Shown: piece after piece, positions 13,001 to 25,000 of the stretch
Layout of the letters: the number at the start of each line of letters is the position of its first letter
Numbering within the stretch: position 1 is the first letter of the stretch
NCBI RefSeq assembly: GCF_001949145.1
Contig: NW_019091422.1
Location: 727,586-765,438 of the forward strand
DNA: 37,853 nucleotides
Source: Acanthaster planci
Taxonomy: Eukaryota > Echinodermata > Asteroidea > Valvatida > Acanthasteridae
Direction: 5' to 3'
Translations under genes and position numbers: made by a program
Notes under the pieces: generated by a model
Told to the model about the DNA's origin: nothing
Database searches by the model: none
Seen by the model: the letters and a program-made list of their open reading frames with translations, nothing else

Positions 13001-16000
13001 GAAATTATCCTGGTGAATCTCTAACACTGAGCAGTGAAAAGGAGCCCAGAGGGGATCGATGCCTGCAGATGTTTCACCTGACACGTCACTCCTTCCCCCA
13101 TCAAAACCATTATTTGAAATTATTTCAAAAACTTACAGTGCTGTTTGCAGGTTTGTCAACCATGCAGCATGTTGGGTTGGTGTGGACGCAGAAATAGTTG
13201 CGCCCTCTTTCTACATGTACATGTATATTTGCCACTTGATCTACACAGACACGCCCACCCCGTACATACTTCTGGGGTATTTCCTTTGTTCTCGTGTACA
13301 AAACTCCCACACAACACGGAAAAAATTTCAAATCACTGCCATCTCAACCAAATTCAGTTTCCTGGGTTGAAATTTCGACGTATGTCCCTTATATAAAACA
13401 CTTCAATTTGCGACACATGAATGGCACTTGAAAATTCCTCCTTTTTAAGTAAATTTGAAATATCTATTTCATGAAATTCTTGTGGGGAACCATTTTAGTA
13501 CCCCACAAGGATCAAAACTGGCCTTGTGGGGTACCTTCCATTGTTCCGGTACCCCACAAGGCACCATGTACAAGTGCACAAATACATGTACAGTACTTCA
13601 ACAAAGAGAGAAAGTACATGTATGTATGTTACACATGAAAAGGTGTAAGACTGAATGGTTGGGCATTATAACAAAATTTAAAGATGGAATCAGCTGAGAA
13701 CCTTTCATAAACAAACTGCAAATATTCATCAATTCGGTGATCTGGCTGGCAAACTGTTTTTCTCTATCTAAATAATGTTTATCTGCACCGAGTGAGCACT
13801 GTGCAGATGCCCGGGGCTCTGTACAACGCGCATACTCTCATGCAATCTAATTTGCCGGTTTTGCGCAGCACGTTTGCTTTTATTGGCAAGACCCAGATCA
13901 TTATGAATTTCTTTATCCAGCTTTGATGACCTCATGATCAAATCATTTCTACCAGTCCATTCATACCCATACCAAGTCACATATCTGTGGATCATACAAC
14001 GAAGGGTAGTATTTTCTGTTTTGGGGGAAATACCTTCTGAAACCCTATTAACGCATCTTTTTTAACCTCGTGGGAGGGGGGGTTGGAAGTGGGAGAAGAT
14101 GAACTCCGCCTCCACAGGACTGTCCAAAGAAAAATTCACATTTATTCATAAATATGTATAACATCGCTCTTAGTGCAACAGCTAACTTGCAATCGGATCT
14201 GACAAAGGGTTTTTTTTTTAATCGTGGGGCTCCTGCAGGTAGTCCCAGCAAGGGTGGTTGCCCATCTGTATACATGTACGTGGATGAAACTGTGGTACTT
14301 GGGGAGAACGGCACATGTCCCGTTAAAAAGTGAAGTAAAATTGGAGGAACTGTGTGGGAAGAGGAAAGGATGGGGCTTCGCTCGAACCTCGTCTGGGGTT
14401 CAATGCCAGGAAAGCATTTCAACGGTCAATGTCCATGCTGACATGTACAATGGTTACGTTGATCATGTACACAACCATTGATTTCATGTCTCGGCGCTGA
14501 TTGCGCACGTATTGCCCACGCACTTTCTACTTGACAACCGAGAGAGAGGAAAAGCTTTGAGCCGCAGATCTACAGAGTGCATTCCAGCGCACTCAGAAGT
14601 CATCCCACAGGCCTTATCAAAATACCCACGCCAACCTACAAAAGGTCAAGGGCGCGTATCTCTATGTATGTTTCTTCTTCGTCAAAGCATCCACAGCCTC
14701 CCAATTCACATTATCAACTTTAACAGTTCATAGCAGGCTGTCATAAAAGGGGACAATCTATACAGTAGATCCATTTTTCACCATAGAATTACCCTGGGTT
14801 TTATTAAAACTGGACTATTAAAAACCCCTGAGCTTTGGTCTAAGAACTTTCTGTAAAGCAATAATTTCTTAACTATTTTTAGGTAGAATTTAAACGGTGC
14901 CAAACTTTGGGGAAAAGGGAAACTCATTTTATTCAGAGCTTGAATCAAAATCTGAGTTAGAAGTCATCAGAGCCACTTTTGAGTAACAGGTATTTAAGAC
15001 AACCTTGCACCATACAAATCAGTGGAGACCATTGTAGCGACCCCATTGATGGAGCGACTCTACTGAAGCCGTGGATGATTTGCATAAGAGTTTATTCCAG
15101 ATGCACCAGCAAATAAAGGCAGTACAGCCTGTGTCACTCTCTCATGTTTTTCTCACTGACTTCGGACGTGGTGGTCGCTTCAAACTCCAGCGTGTACCTA
15201 CAGTGTGCTGATATTGTCACATCGCCGTGGTGGTCCATTTGGCAGTAGTATACAGCTAAGGGTAAGCCACGGAGACGTGGCCCATTAGTGACTCGCATCC
15301 TCTTCATAATAATTATTCATTGTAATTGATTTATTTGATTAATTAAAGAAAGTGTGCGAAACTGCATAGAATCCCAGGTGGATCATTTTTTCTTCTTTTT
15401 CGTTATTTACATAATGCTTTCGGCATAAGTCTGCCAAAACCTGACCCTCTACTTCTGGGCAAAGCAGCCCTTTCTGTATACCAAGTATTATTCTAGTTTA
15501 AGGCTAGGCCATTTAAAAATAGCTTGACTACACCATCAACATTCAGGATGCCACAATGAGTGATACATGTACATCGAAACACAGAGCTACGCTCACTCTT
15601 TTCATGCAAACCAAAACAAACTTAATTGCTGACCAAAACAACAAAAAACAAAGGCCTTGTGACTCATTTTCACCGAGCGGGCCACATTTATTTCTTGTGA
15701 AAGAACGGAGTTTCTCCAAGGAAAGACTCGACTATGAAACGGTTTAAGAAGTGCACTGGCCCTTTTTTCTCCCGTTGATCCGTGTTCCTATTGGGTAACC
15801 GGCCGCCTGCCGCCACCTGAGAAATTCGAGTGAGAGAAGCAAAGGCAGACTCTCCCTGGCAAATGCAAAAGCTTCCTGCCAGTGGAATTCAATACAAGTA
15901 TTTGTCTTTTTTTTTTCTCCCCCTTGAGATGTTTGCACAATCTAGTCGCCACTGAAGCTCTTGGGATGAAGCATTTTTGACGGGAATGTGAGCAGCAGAA

Positions 16001-19000
16001 CTCAGAGCACGCCATGTTTTTTTCTCTGTCAGCCTGGGCCTTTTGAACGCGATTTCTTCGGCAACAAACTCAAAGAAGCCAAGAGGGTAAGCACTAATTC
16101 AATCAGCAACTTTCTGCCGCTAAAATTCAATCAGAGGGTGACCCAACTCACATGACAGAATAAGAATTTCCTAAGAATTTTCTAAGTGGGCAAAAGTCTC
16201 GAATGTGCACGTTTTCGACGCGCAGTTCAGAACACTGTCAGTGAAGTTCAGTTGACTTTATGTCCTCTTTTCAAAATTTCAACATACAACCTTCCTGTTT
16301 TGTTTGTTGGGTGCAATTTATGTCACTGCACTTACTCAAATAGACTGCCATATTGATTGATCCACCAGGTCAACAGGAAAGAACATGTTCAATAAGGCAC
16401 AATTTTCTCTGTACACGTTACCGATTTCCGTCTAATTGCATACGCTGTTTGCATCACCCTCAAAACAAAAGAAAAAAAACCAAAAAAACACATTTATCAA
16501 TGTCAAGGAAGTTGAGCTGGGAATGCATTCTCAAATTATATTGACATAGAAAACTTGGTTTAGCTATCCCTTCCAACTATCTCCATTGAGAATGCCTTTA
16601 ATTCATCACTCCATTTCTAATGTCAACCTCTCCACAAATATTGGCCAAGTGGTCCATCACCATTACTGGTACTGGCCCTACCTGTGGATGTACATTTTCA
16701 CTCTAACCTCCTTTAAACTAGACGGAGAAAACTGATTAAAGAAAAAAAAAAAGAGGGGAGAAAATGGCCTAGATATGCATGGGAAAACTCACCTATAAAC
16801 AGATTGCTGCCCAGGGCGAGATATCGTTCCTCTACAATAAACGCAGTTGTCACCGGCTGGTTTGAGACGGCCTGTCCGTACGATGAGTCACAGGCATCAA
16901 AGCCTTCCAGGTCGACGCGGAAAGCCTGCATGCTGAAGGAAGTGCCCGGCACAAACCTGGAGAAAGAACGACAAAAGACCACAAAATCAATTGGCTAATG
17001 TCTTCCTTTTTGCAGTGAGCAAAAATGTAAACTGCTCCTGCGAAAGGTGACTGATATCTTCCTCTCCTTTCCTCAACAGGGGGCTTTTGGGGTTGTTTTT
17101 CTACTTTCAGTCTGGTAAAAAAAAAACCCAGAAGTTGCACGGTTTACACGTACATCTCATAATACGGTCGATGCAACAGTAGTCAAACAATATAAAAAGG
17201 TGACAACTGATTGTCCAAATCAGAGCTATACACATGTACAGCTGACACCCTCTCAGTGATTTTAAGTTGCTGCCAAATCTGACGCGACCCATCGTCCTCC
17301 TTTATATGTACCTGCCTGTCTACATAGGTCTTTTGAGGAAGGCATCAAAGTGGTCACTGGCTTGTTTCCAACGTGCGACCCATGCCGACAATACCTGGCC
17401 GTACGCCTGCTATGGAAGTCTGCCAAACAGGTCAAGCAAAAAGACACGAAGGTGTGATCATGTCGTCTGCATTGCTAGGCAACAAAGAACCCTTGAGTGA
17501 ATTACTAAAAGAGATTATTCCTTTGCTGTCAAAACTGCCTCGTGATCATTCAACAATCAAACAGGATCAATCAGCTACAGTAACATTTTTGTTAACATTT
17601 CAGATTTCCCAGTGCAGTCACAGAAATTCCCCCGTTGCTCGCATCCACATCCATTAACCTTGATGAAAGGAGACATGTTGGTTCTCCATCGGCCGACGTG
17701 TAATCAACGGGTCTGTTCCCGAGTCATGTCCGGATTGCTGTTGGGCTGATTCCTTCATGCTGAGCTTCATTTACATCACTGCCATCATTAATTGTGAAGA
17801 CTGGGGACCAACACCGGCTGGGTACCGAGAGAGAATATCTCAATCTCTTCAGACATGAAAAAAAATCTCCACCGTCGCTGATCTCTCACAGCTAAAAGGT
17901 AGGAGTCTGATATAACATTTGTCACCCTTTTTTTTGGGGGGGGGGCTTCATGTCCAGCGGGGTAAAATGTAAAGTCACTTGGCCTAGAAAGTGTGTGAAG
18001 GTGGACTAGCCAAGTGGGAAATCTTTCGATGGCTGTTTCTTGGTTCCGTCAAAAGTCAGGCCTGCTGGATCAAAATTTTTGCCCAAGAGGGTTGGGTTAC
18101 AGGAACTGCATTCATGTCTACCATCGCAAGTAACAAGGGAGTGCTCTTGCATATTCCACTCTCCCCATCCCAAAAGTTTGGGGGTGTTACAGACCCCCCT
18201 CCCCCAAGGCACCCCTCTTTCTGTTCCTGTGGGCTTGTCAGCATGTCAACACAATTCACTCGTACAATTCTTTTGTGACAGATGTGTTTTCGGAGCATCA
18301 GCACTGATTATTATGCTCAGGGCAGCAACGGCTTTTGTTGAAAAGTGCAAAATATGCACGGGATCGACTTTGAGGCATGGAGGATGACGGATTTGTACAA
18401 CTTTCAAGTTTGAGTAGATCACTGATTTGCTTAATATATGCTCTGCACAAGGAAGAATTTCTTCTTCAGACTCGAAGGCAAATCTTTATTGGTTTGAACT
18501 GTAATGATCCCATGCCTAGATTGAAAGCACTAGAAGCTAACTGAAGCAAAAGAATTGACAAGACTTTCACTTGCCTGCCAGATAACGATCCGAGATAGGG
18601 CTTCAGAAGTACTTACAACAGTGTTGTACTTACAAGCCAGTAGCTTGACAGTAACACAGTGAAAGCACTGCAGAGTTGAATAAACATTTCTTTCGTAAAA
18701 TTTTGCAGTGGAATATTTACTGAGGCGAAAAGAATCAAAGTCCCAGCTAATGGATTTCTTGTAGCAGATCATACAGATTACAGATTGTCATTAGCAAGCG
18801 GGCAGCGTTGATGTGGACTGTTGTCTTGAAAACATTTCCATAAATGGCTTGTCATCATGATTGTCATAAACAGTACAGTAGCATTAATGAAGGGGCATTG
18901 ACCAGAGATTCTGAGACACAGGGAAAGGTTATTACATCGGGGGAAATAACTGGGATTCAAAGCAAACAAAAAATATTGTACAGAGAAGTCCCCAATCAAG

Positions 19001-22000
19001 ATGGAGTCTTTCAACAACAGCAGTGGTTTGTAGTGTGACTGCCTGAGGAGCAACTGCATGAAAGTGATTTTCAACAGAATGTGCACAAACTCATAGCATT
19101 GCCACACAAGAGACACTTGTACATGTACATGTACATCCTTAGCACTGGCGAAGGACAAAAAACTGTCTCTAAAAACATTATGCAGTGTCAGTGTTAAGGG
19201 TGTAGTTGCGTGGCGACAACTTCTGTCAAAGTAAAGCATTTTGCATGACAGGAAAAAAAATGTGTACAGAGCAGAGACAGCGCCAAAGTGTTAGCACAAG
19301 CGATAATTTGCATTCAACATGTTTCTTACTGCTGTGGGCATGGTTATGCACAGCATGTAAAATAACAACCTTGGTATTAACTGCTGACTCGCTTTGTGTG
19401 ATCCGATGACAAATATCGGGCTCAGCCTACACTTTGCTCGCCGAGCCCCCTACGTTTGACACCAAGCAAATTTGCCGCGGGTCCTCTTCTGTTCTTGCGA
19501 CAAGGTTCGATTGCAGTTTTACAGCAAATTTACATGATTCGAGCCCCTGGGGAGAACCATGGTCTAATATCGGTGGGAGGGGGAGGAACTGGATAGCCCA
19601 ATGCGATGGGTAACAGGATCGCTGGATACAAAGGGCATTTGATGGGGGCTGACTTTGATGAGAAGGGGACTTGTGAGGTACGGGAGGGAATAAATGTCTT
19701 TGAAAGAGTGTCAAAGCCAAACTACGAGCCAAGTTGAACCTCTGGGGAAATTAGCAACTACACAGGGGAAAGCAAAGAGAGGATGTGTCAGACAGGGTAC
19801 AAATGCAATAACATTTTGTTTGAGCCAAGAAAATAGTTTTAAGAATGTACGCCTTGAGGACAAGACTACAAGTGAATAGAAGTACATGTAAAACATGTAG
19901 AAACAACTTTTAAGGTGTAAACTGTTTTGTATCAGTGTCAGTCAAAAAGAGTTGGTTTCCTCAGTTTGTTCATGAATTATCTATGCAAGGCTTACAAAGC
20001 TCTGGAATTTTCCTTTTAATTTTTACTACCATGAGAGGTTTTTGGAGACAACATAGAATGAGGGGCAGCTGACGTGTGTCTTGAACACCTGACACACTTG
20101 TGAGTACTTTCCCTGAATTTTCTTAAGTGGGTGCATTCATGGGGGTGGGGCTAAACAGGTATATGGGAGGAGGAAGTTCCCTCGAAAAGCGCAACACTGA
20201 CAGCAGCAAATTTGTCATGGCACAGAAAGCAACTTGTTATGGAGCAAAATACCACACTTGCCAGAAGCAGCTTTATACTGCTTGTGAACACTTCTACACT
20301 GAGTTACATGTACACTCGGCACAAATTAGAAAGTAAAACTGCCCAGGGACATTACCTACTCCATGAAACTTGGCCTGGGCGACTATTGCTTACCTAGACA
20401 AGTCCCCAATCATATTAGAAAAATTGAAAACTTGTTCATAATCTGTTGACAAGTCTGCACGCATGAAATCTTGAATTCAAAGCTTGTCAGGCAGAGCGCT
20501 ACCAGGATGTCCTCCTGTGTATTCAATTTTCTGTCTGCCGTGCACGTATGCACAACTAAACGCGTACACGTACGCACGCTCCATGTCAATGTCAGATGCA
20601 TCAACTGTGCTCTGGCATTTCCCAGTACACACAACCGACTCATAAAAGGCTGGATACAATGCCGGCACTAAAATTAATTCCGTCTTTTGGGCGCTGAGAC
20701 AGGGAGAAACGGGGAGAAGGAGAAAAGAGCGAACGGTGTCACTTCACGGACAAAAGATGAAACTGGATATCTCTCGGTCTCCATTCAAACTCCTGGAGGT
20801 TCGTGCAAATGTTATTCTTGCGCGATGTGAACTCTGCTGTTTGTGCAGCTCACATTTCTCCCTTCCCCCCCCCCACGGTTCAGTCGATCATGCGAGGAGA
20901 TGACTTCTGCTGCATCTACAATTGATTGAGTTCAGCGAGAGCTCAGTGTGCCCAGAAACAATTTGGGAGATTAAATTTTTTTTTCCCCCCTTTCTTTCTT
21001 TCTTTGCCTCGGCCATTTTGACAGCTCCTGGCATGTCTGAAAGACTGATGGACATTTTGATTGTGGAAAGCTAATATTAATTTCAGATTCTATAAATACA
21101 CGTACATCTTTCAGTTTACACATATTTCTGATTTGTTTTTAAAGGACCTTGTTTTTGATACTTCATGCTACTTAAATATTCATTCATTGAAATTATCACA
21201 TTTAAAATGATCTGATGTGGGAGCAGTGCTGTACACTCAAAAAGCCCTATAAAATAGCACAGAGTACAGAGCAAGCTACTTTGAAATAAAACCAAATCAA
21301 CTTCCTGTTGTTCTTCCTTTCTTTAAAATGACTAAACAGTTTTTGAACGGCTCCAATTAGGTTCGTGTATGTTTCAAAATCAAGCGCTTGGTCATTTACA
21401 TGTGGATCCCTGTCCTCAATTAAAGATATTTCACCTGTGCATCCTCGGATGATTCCATCTATGGTACACTCATGAATACATGAAGGGCATCTTCCCCCCT
21501 CCCCCCCAAAAAAAAAGAGAGGGAAAAAAAAAATGGATGGCCAGCTCCTATTCTACAACGGCTTGCACAGTGCTTTGTCAGAAGACAGGAAGAGAGACTG
21601 GTCACGACAAAATGGAAATTTGCATTTCAAGTTGCAATTCGCATTCCAATATGCGCACAAAGATCTTGCAAGATAGCCATGTTCGGTATAAGATTATGTT
21701 TGGCTCACTACTGAGTCACTATTCGCGGGGGGGGGGACTTTAAAAGGAAGATGAAAGGAGAGGTATATGTATCTAATTTGTGGAACTCGCAGCTGCATGT
21801 GCAACGAGTCGTAAAGGAACACTGAGCTTAACCGGGCAATCCAGAAATGGACCGCTGACGGTGGGGGGGGGGGATTTTTGATTAAATCCGTTGCTAGGTT
21901 TCCGATTGATCTACAGCCATTCGTAGTGTTTATTGCTGCACTGCAGGTATTGCCGGAGGAATGCTGAACAAAGGATATTAGTTTTTTTGCCCTTTTTGTC

Positions 22001-25000
22001 AACACCCTGGGGAGAAGTTGCAAAAGCGCAACTTCAATGTTGCCATGGTTATTTGTGATGAAAAATCAGATTTCATGAACCAACTCAACACGATAAGTGC
22101 ACATTAAAAATCCAGTGGGTGGCAAACTGCAGATGAAAATTCAAAGCTGTTCCCGGGACGAGTGATTTGAATGGACATTTCTGAGGTACACCAACACAGA
22201 GCCATTTTGGTTCTTTTTCAGGAGAGCAAGGGGGATTAATATTAAGTGGCATTTAAACAACACTTGAACCGCTCCTCGGATGTTGATTCCAAGGATACCC
22301 AGGTCCGGGCAGATTGAGACCAAGATGACTATGGACACCGACACAAGCTGCAACGGTTCGATATTTGAAAAAAGTCAAATCTGCGGACACGGCAAAAGAC
22401 ACGCGATTGAGCAGCACGCATCAGAGGCCGTTTAGTCTGCCAGTTTCAAACCCCACGTGAAGCCGAAGGTGACTGTACTTTGACCTGTACTAGTGACTGA
22501 AGCAGTTGAGACTTTCCCCAGTGTGAAGCAGCAAAGCAAGAAATAGGTTAGCCATGTGTTTAGGGTGGCAAGCTCTTGGGCAGAATCTCTCTCCAGTTGC
22601 GGTGAAAGTGCAGGGAAGTCTGTGCCAAAATCAACGGCTGTCAATCACCTCCATGTAGATTGACGGTCCTGTAACAACAGCATCCAACCCTGATGACCGA
22701 CTCCATTTTAATCATGCCATCCAATCTCTGGCCTCTCCACGCGCGCAAATGCCCGATTCCCTGCTGACTCAATAACACGGTCGCCAACAGATTCGCAGGC
22801 TCAATCACGCCAATCCCTGTGGGAGACACAGGCCCCAATCCCCCCCCCCCCACATGCACCTCGCACGGCGACGACCTTCCCTCCAAAAACCTTCAGCCCT
22901 TCACCCCCTGCTGAACTGACACTAGTACAAACAAATAGCGTATGCTTCGGTCGGAGCCATCTCTCCACCCCCCCCCATCTGATAACAACGAGGGCAGGGG
23001 CTGTTGTTGAAGCGGCCCAGGGGACCCAGCATCAACTGCAATGTTTAAGGAAGCACCCGACGGACAAGCTCGAGGACACAACATCGGATGATGCCGGTTC
23101 CCTGCTCATTCCCCCATTCCTTTGCCTGTCAAACACGTTATTCTACCGACCCTTCATTGAGACGGTCAGTTTTTTTTTCCGCAGAGGTGCTCACTTCTCT
23201 TACATGTACTTCCCAATAACAGAGACTCAAGTAAAGACGTTGGACCGGTGAATATATGAAGGCATGCCAGTGAATTCAAAAGTGGCAAGTTGAATGACTT
23301 TGCCCATGCATGTAGAAGCTGCTGGAAGTATGCATACTCTACATGTACAGGCGTACATATACTCAGTTGAATTTAACTTCATAAAACCCTTCAGACCTGA
23401 CTTTGGGCAGTAAGGAAAGGGTTTGATTCGGAAACGTATCAAAATAACACTTATCTTTTGGAAAGTAAATTTCCATAGTTTTCAAATGATTGCAATAAAA
23501 AAGATATCAGCATCATTCTTCGTGAAAGGCTGCCTCGCTGTTAGGAATATTGAAGAAAATTCACATTTTCTGATAAAGGAAGAGAAATACTACTTTTCCG
23601 GTAAAATCCCTGTTTAGTGTTTCAACTGGAACAGACAGGAAACTGTCAAACTTGCCCTGCCTTCTTCATGCAGAATACGGCAAGCATGCAGCAAGATCTC
23701 AAGACAAAAGAAGATGGCATCAGAAGACATCCCGTGGACTTTTTCAATAACAGATCTGCGCTTCATTTTAATCTCCCCATAAATGTACATTGTCCTGGGG
23801 AAACTCTTTAATTCACCAGGTCTTATCTCAACTCACGCCACAAAGAATTTCACGTTGACGCAGCGGAGGCCCTCGGGTTGTTCAATCGGGAGGAGAAGGT
23901 AAGACTGTGAATGGGTTAAAAGAGGGAGATGGTGTGATAATCCACTTACCATCGGAGAAAGACTCAGGTCGTGGATACGCAAGAGAGAATACGAATCTGC
24001 TCATACTCCCTCTGCCTGTTTTTCCTATGGAGCGACCTTCGGCCATTTTAATACAAAGTCAACAGTTCAATGTCTATTTCCCTCTGTGTTCCAACCAATC
24101 TTCTGACCTGATGACCGCCGACTGACGTGAAAGTCCAGCGTGCTTGCGTCACAAACTCTATCAGTGTAATTCCATAAGCTACAAAAATGTGCAACAGATA
24201 CAGTGTGTGCACAACTTGGGACGGAACGGCCGATGTTGACATTTTTTCTGAGGATGCTTTGCTCCTTCCACTCATGTTTCAATGCATCTGCCTGGAAGGG
24301 TTCCCATTTTTAAAAAACATCCATCAGATTCAGTACAGGTATGCTGTTTTACTGTTTCCTGTTATGCACAATAAGTCTGTTGCACATCGGTGTGTACATT
24401 TGTAAGGTAATTGACTCACACTAACAGAAAATATTCGCATGCATGTAGTGATGTGATCAAACACATTTGAGAAACATGGGATTGGTTGCCAAAGGTCCGT
24501 TGAGTACCAAAGTGTGACGTCATTCAGAACCAGTAGATGCTGTACAAACGAATGGAGTACGCGCGCGTGTTGGTTCACGTGCCGTTACTCTCGCTAATGC
24601 CCTTTGCATGCCTTTTACACACACAGGTGTGCATGTGACGTACATGTATTCACTTCGGCACTCTATACCTCTCATCTGATAGCACTTGCTGTTGAAACCA
24701 AATGTGGCATGTATACAAGTATGAGGTGTACATGTACATGTAGATCTTGGAGAGTGTATCACTGTGCAAACAGGTTGAACAACCTCAACAGAAGACTTGA
24801 GTGAAGTCAGTAATCTTCTGATTTATATATAAAATTGAATAAAAATGGGAAGGTTCGCGACTTGCGTCTTCCTTTGAAGTTGCTCTCCCTGTTTGCACCA
24901 ATTACTGTGAAATGCACTAGGGTGTTATAAAAAAAGAACAACAGTTTGACTGTTTCCCAAGACAGTTCATAAAAGGAAAGACTTTAAGGGGTATGGCGTG

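Larger units (their letters stand above)
1072..13136 (-). other. Intron 6, repeat-rich, with assembly gap
   Basis: This intron is 12,065 bases including 490 Ns. It holds the palindrome cluster at 1496-1752, a G-rich duplication near 3.0 kb, a 19-bp tandem pair at 3772-3810, a dispersed repeat at 4133-4240, an inverted CAAGAC repeat at 5421-5640 and a foldback element at 9926-10158. A GC-rich block at 11960-12080 stands out from the AT-rich surroundings and has no assigned role. An unseen cassette exon inside the gap cannot be excluded. Confidence 0.65.

Noticed and set aside
13768-13995. 75-codon minus-strand frame with a basic KRAAQNRQIR stretch
   Set aside because: It looks superficially like a bZIP basic region, but no leucine zipper follows and it lies inside intron 5, where phases need no exon.
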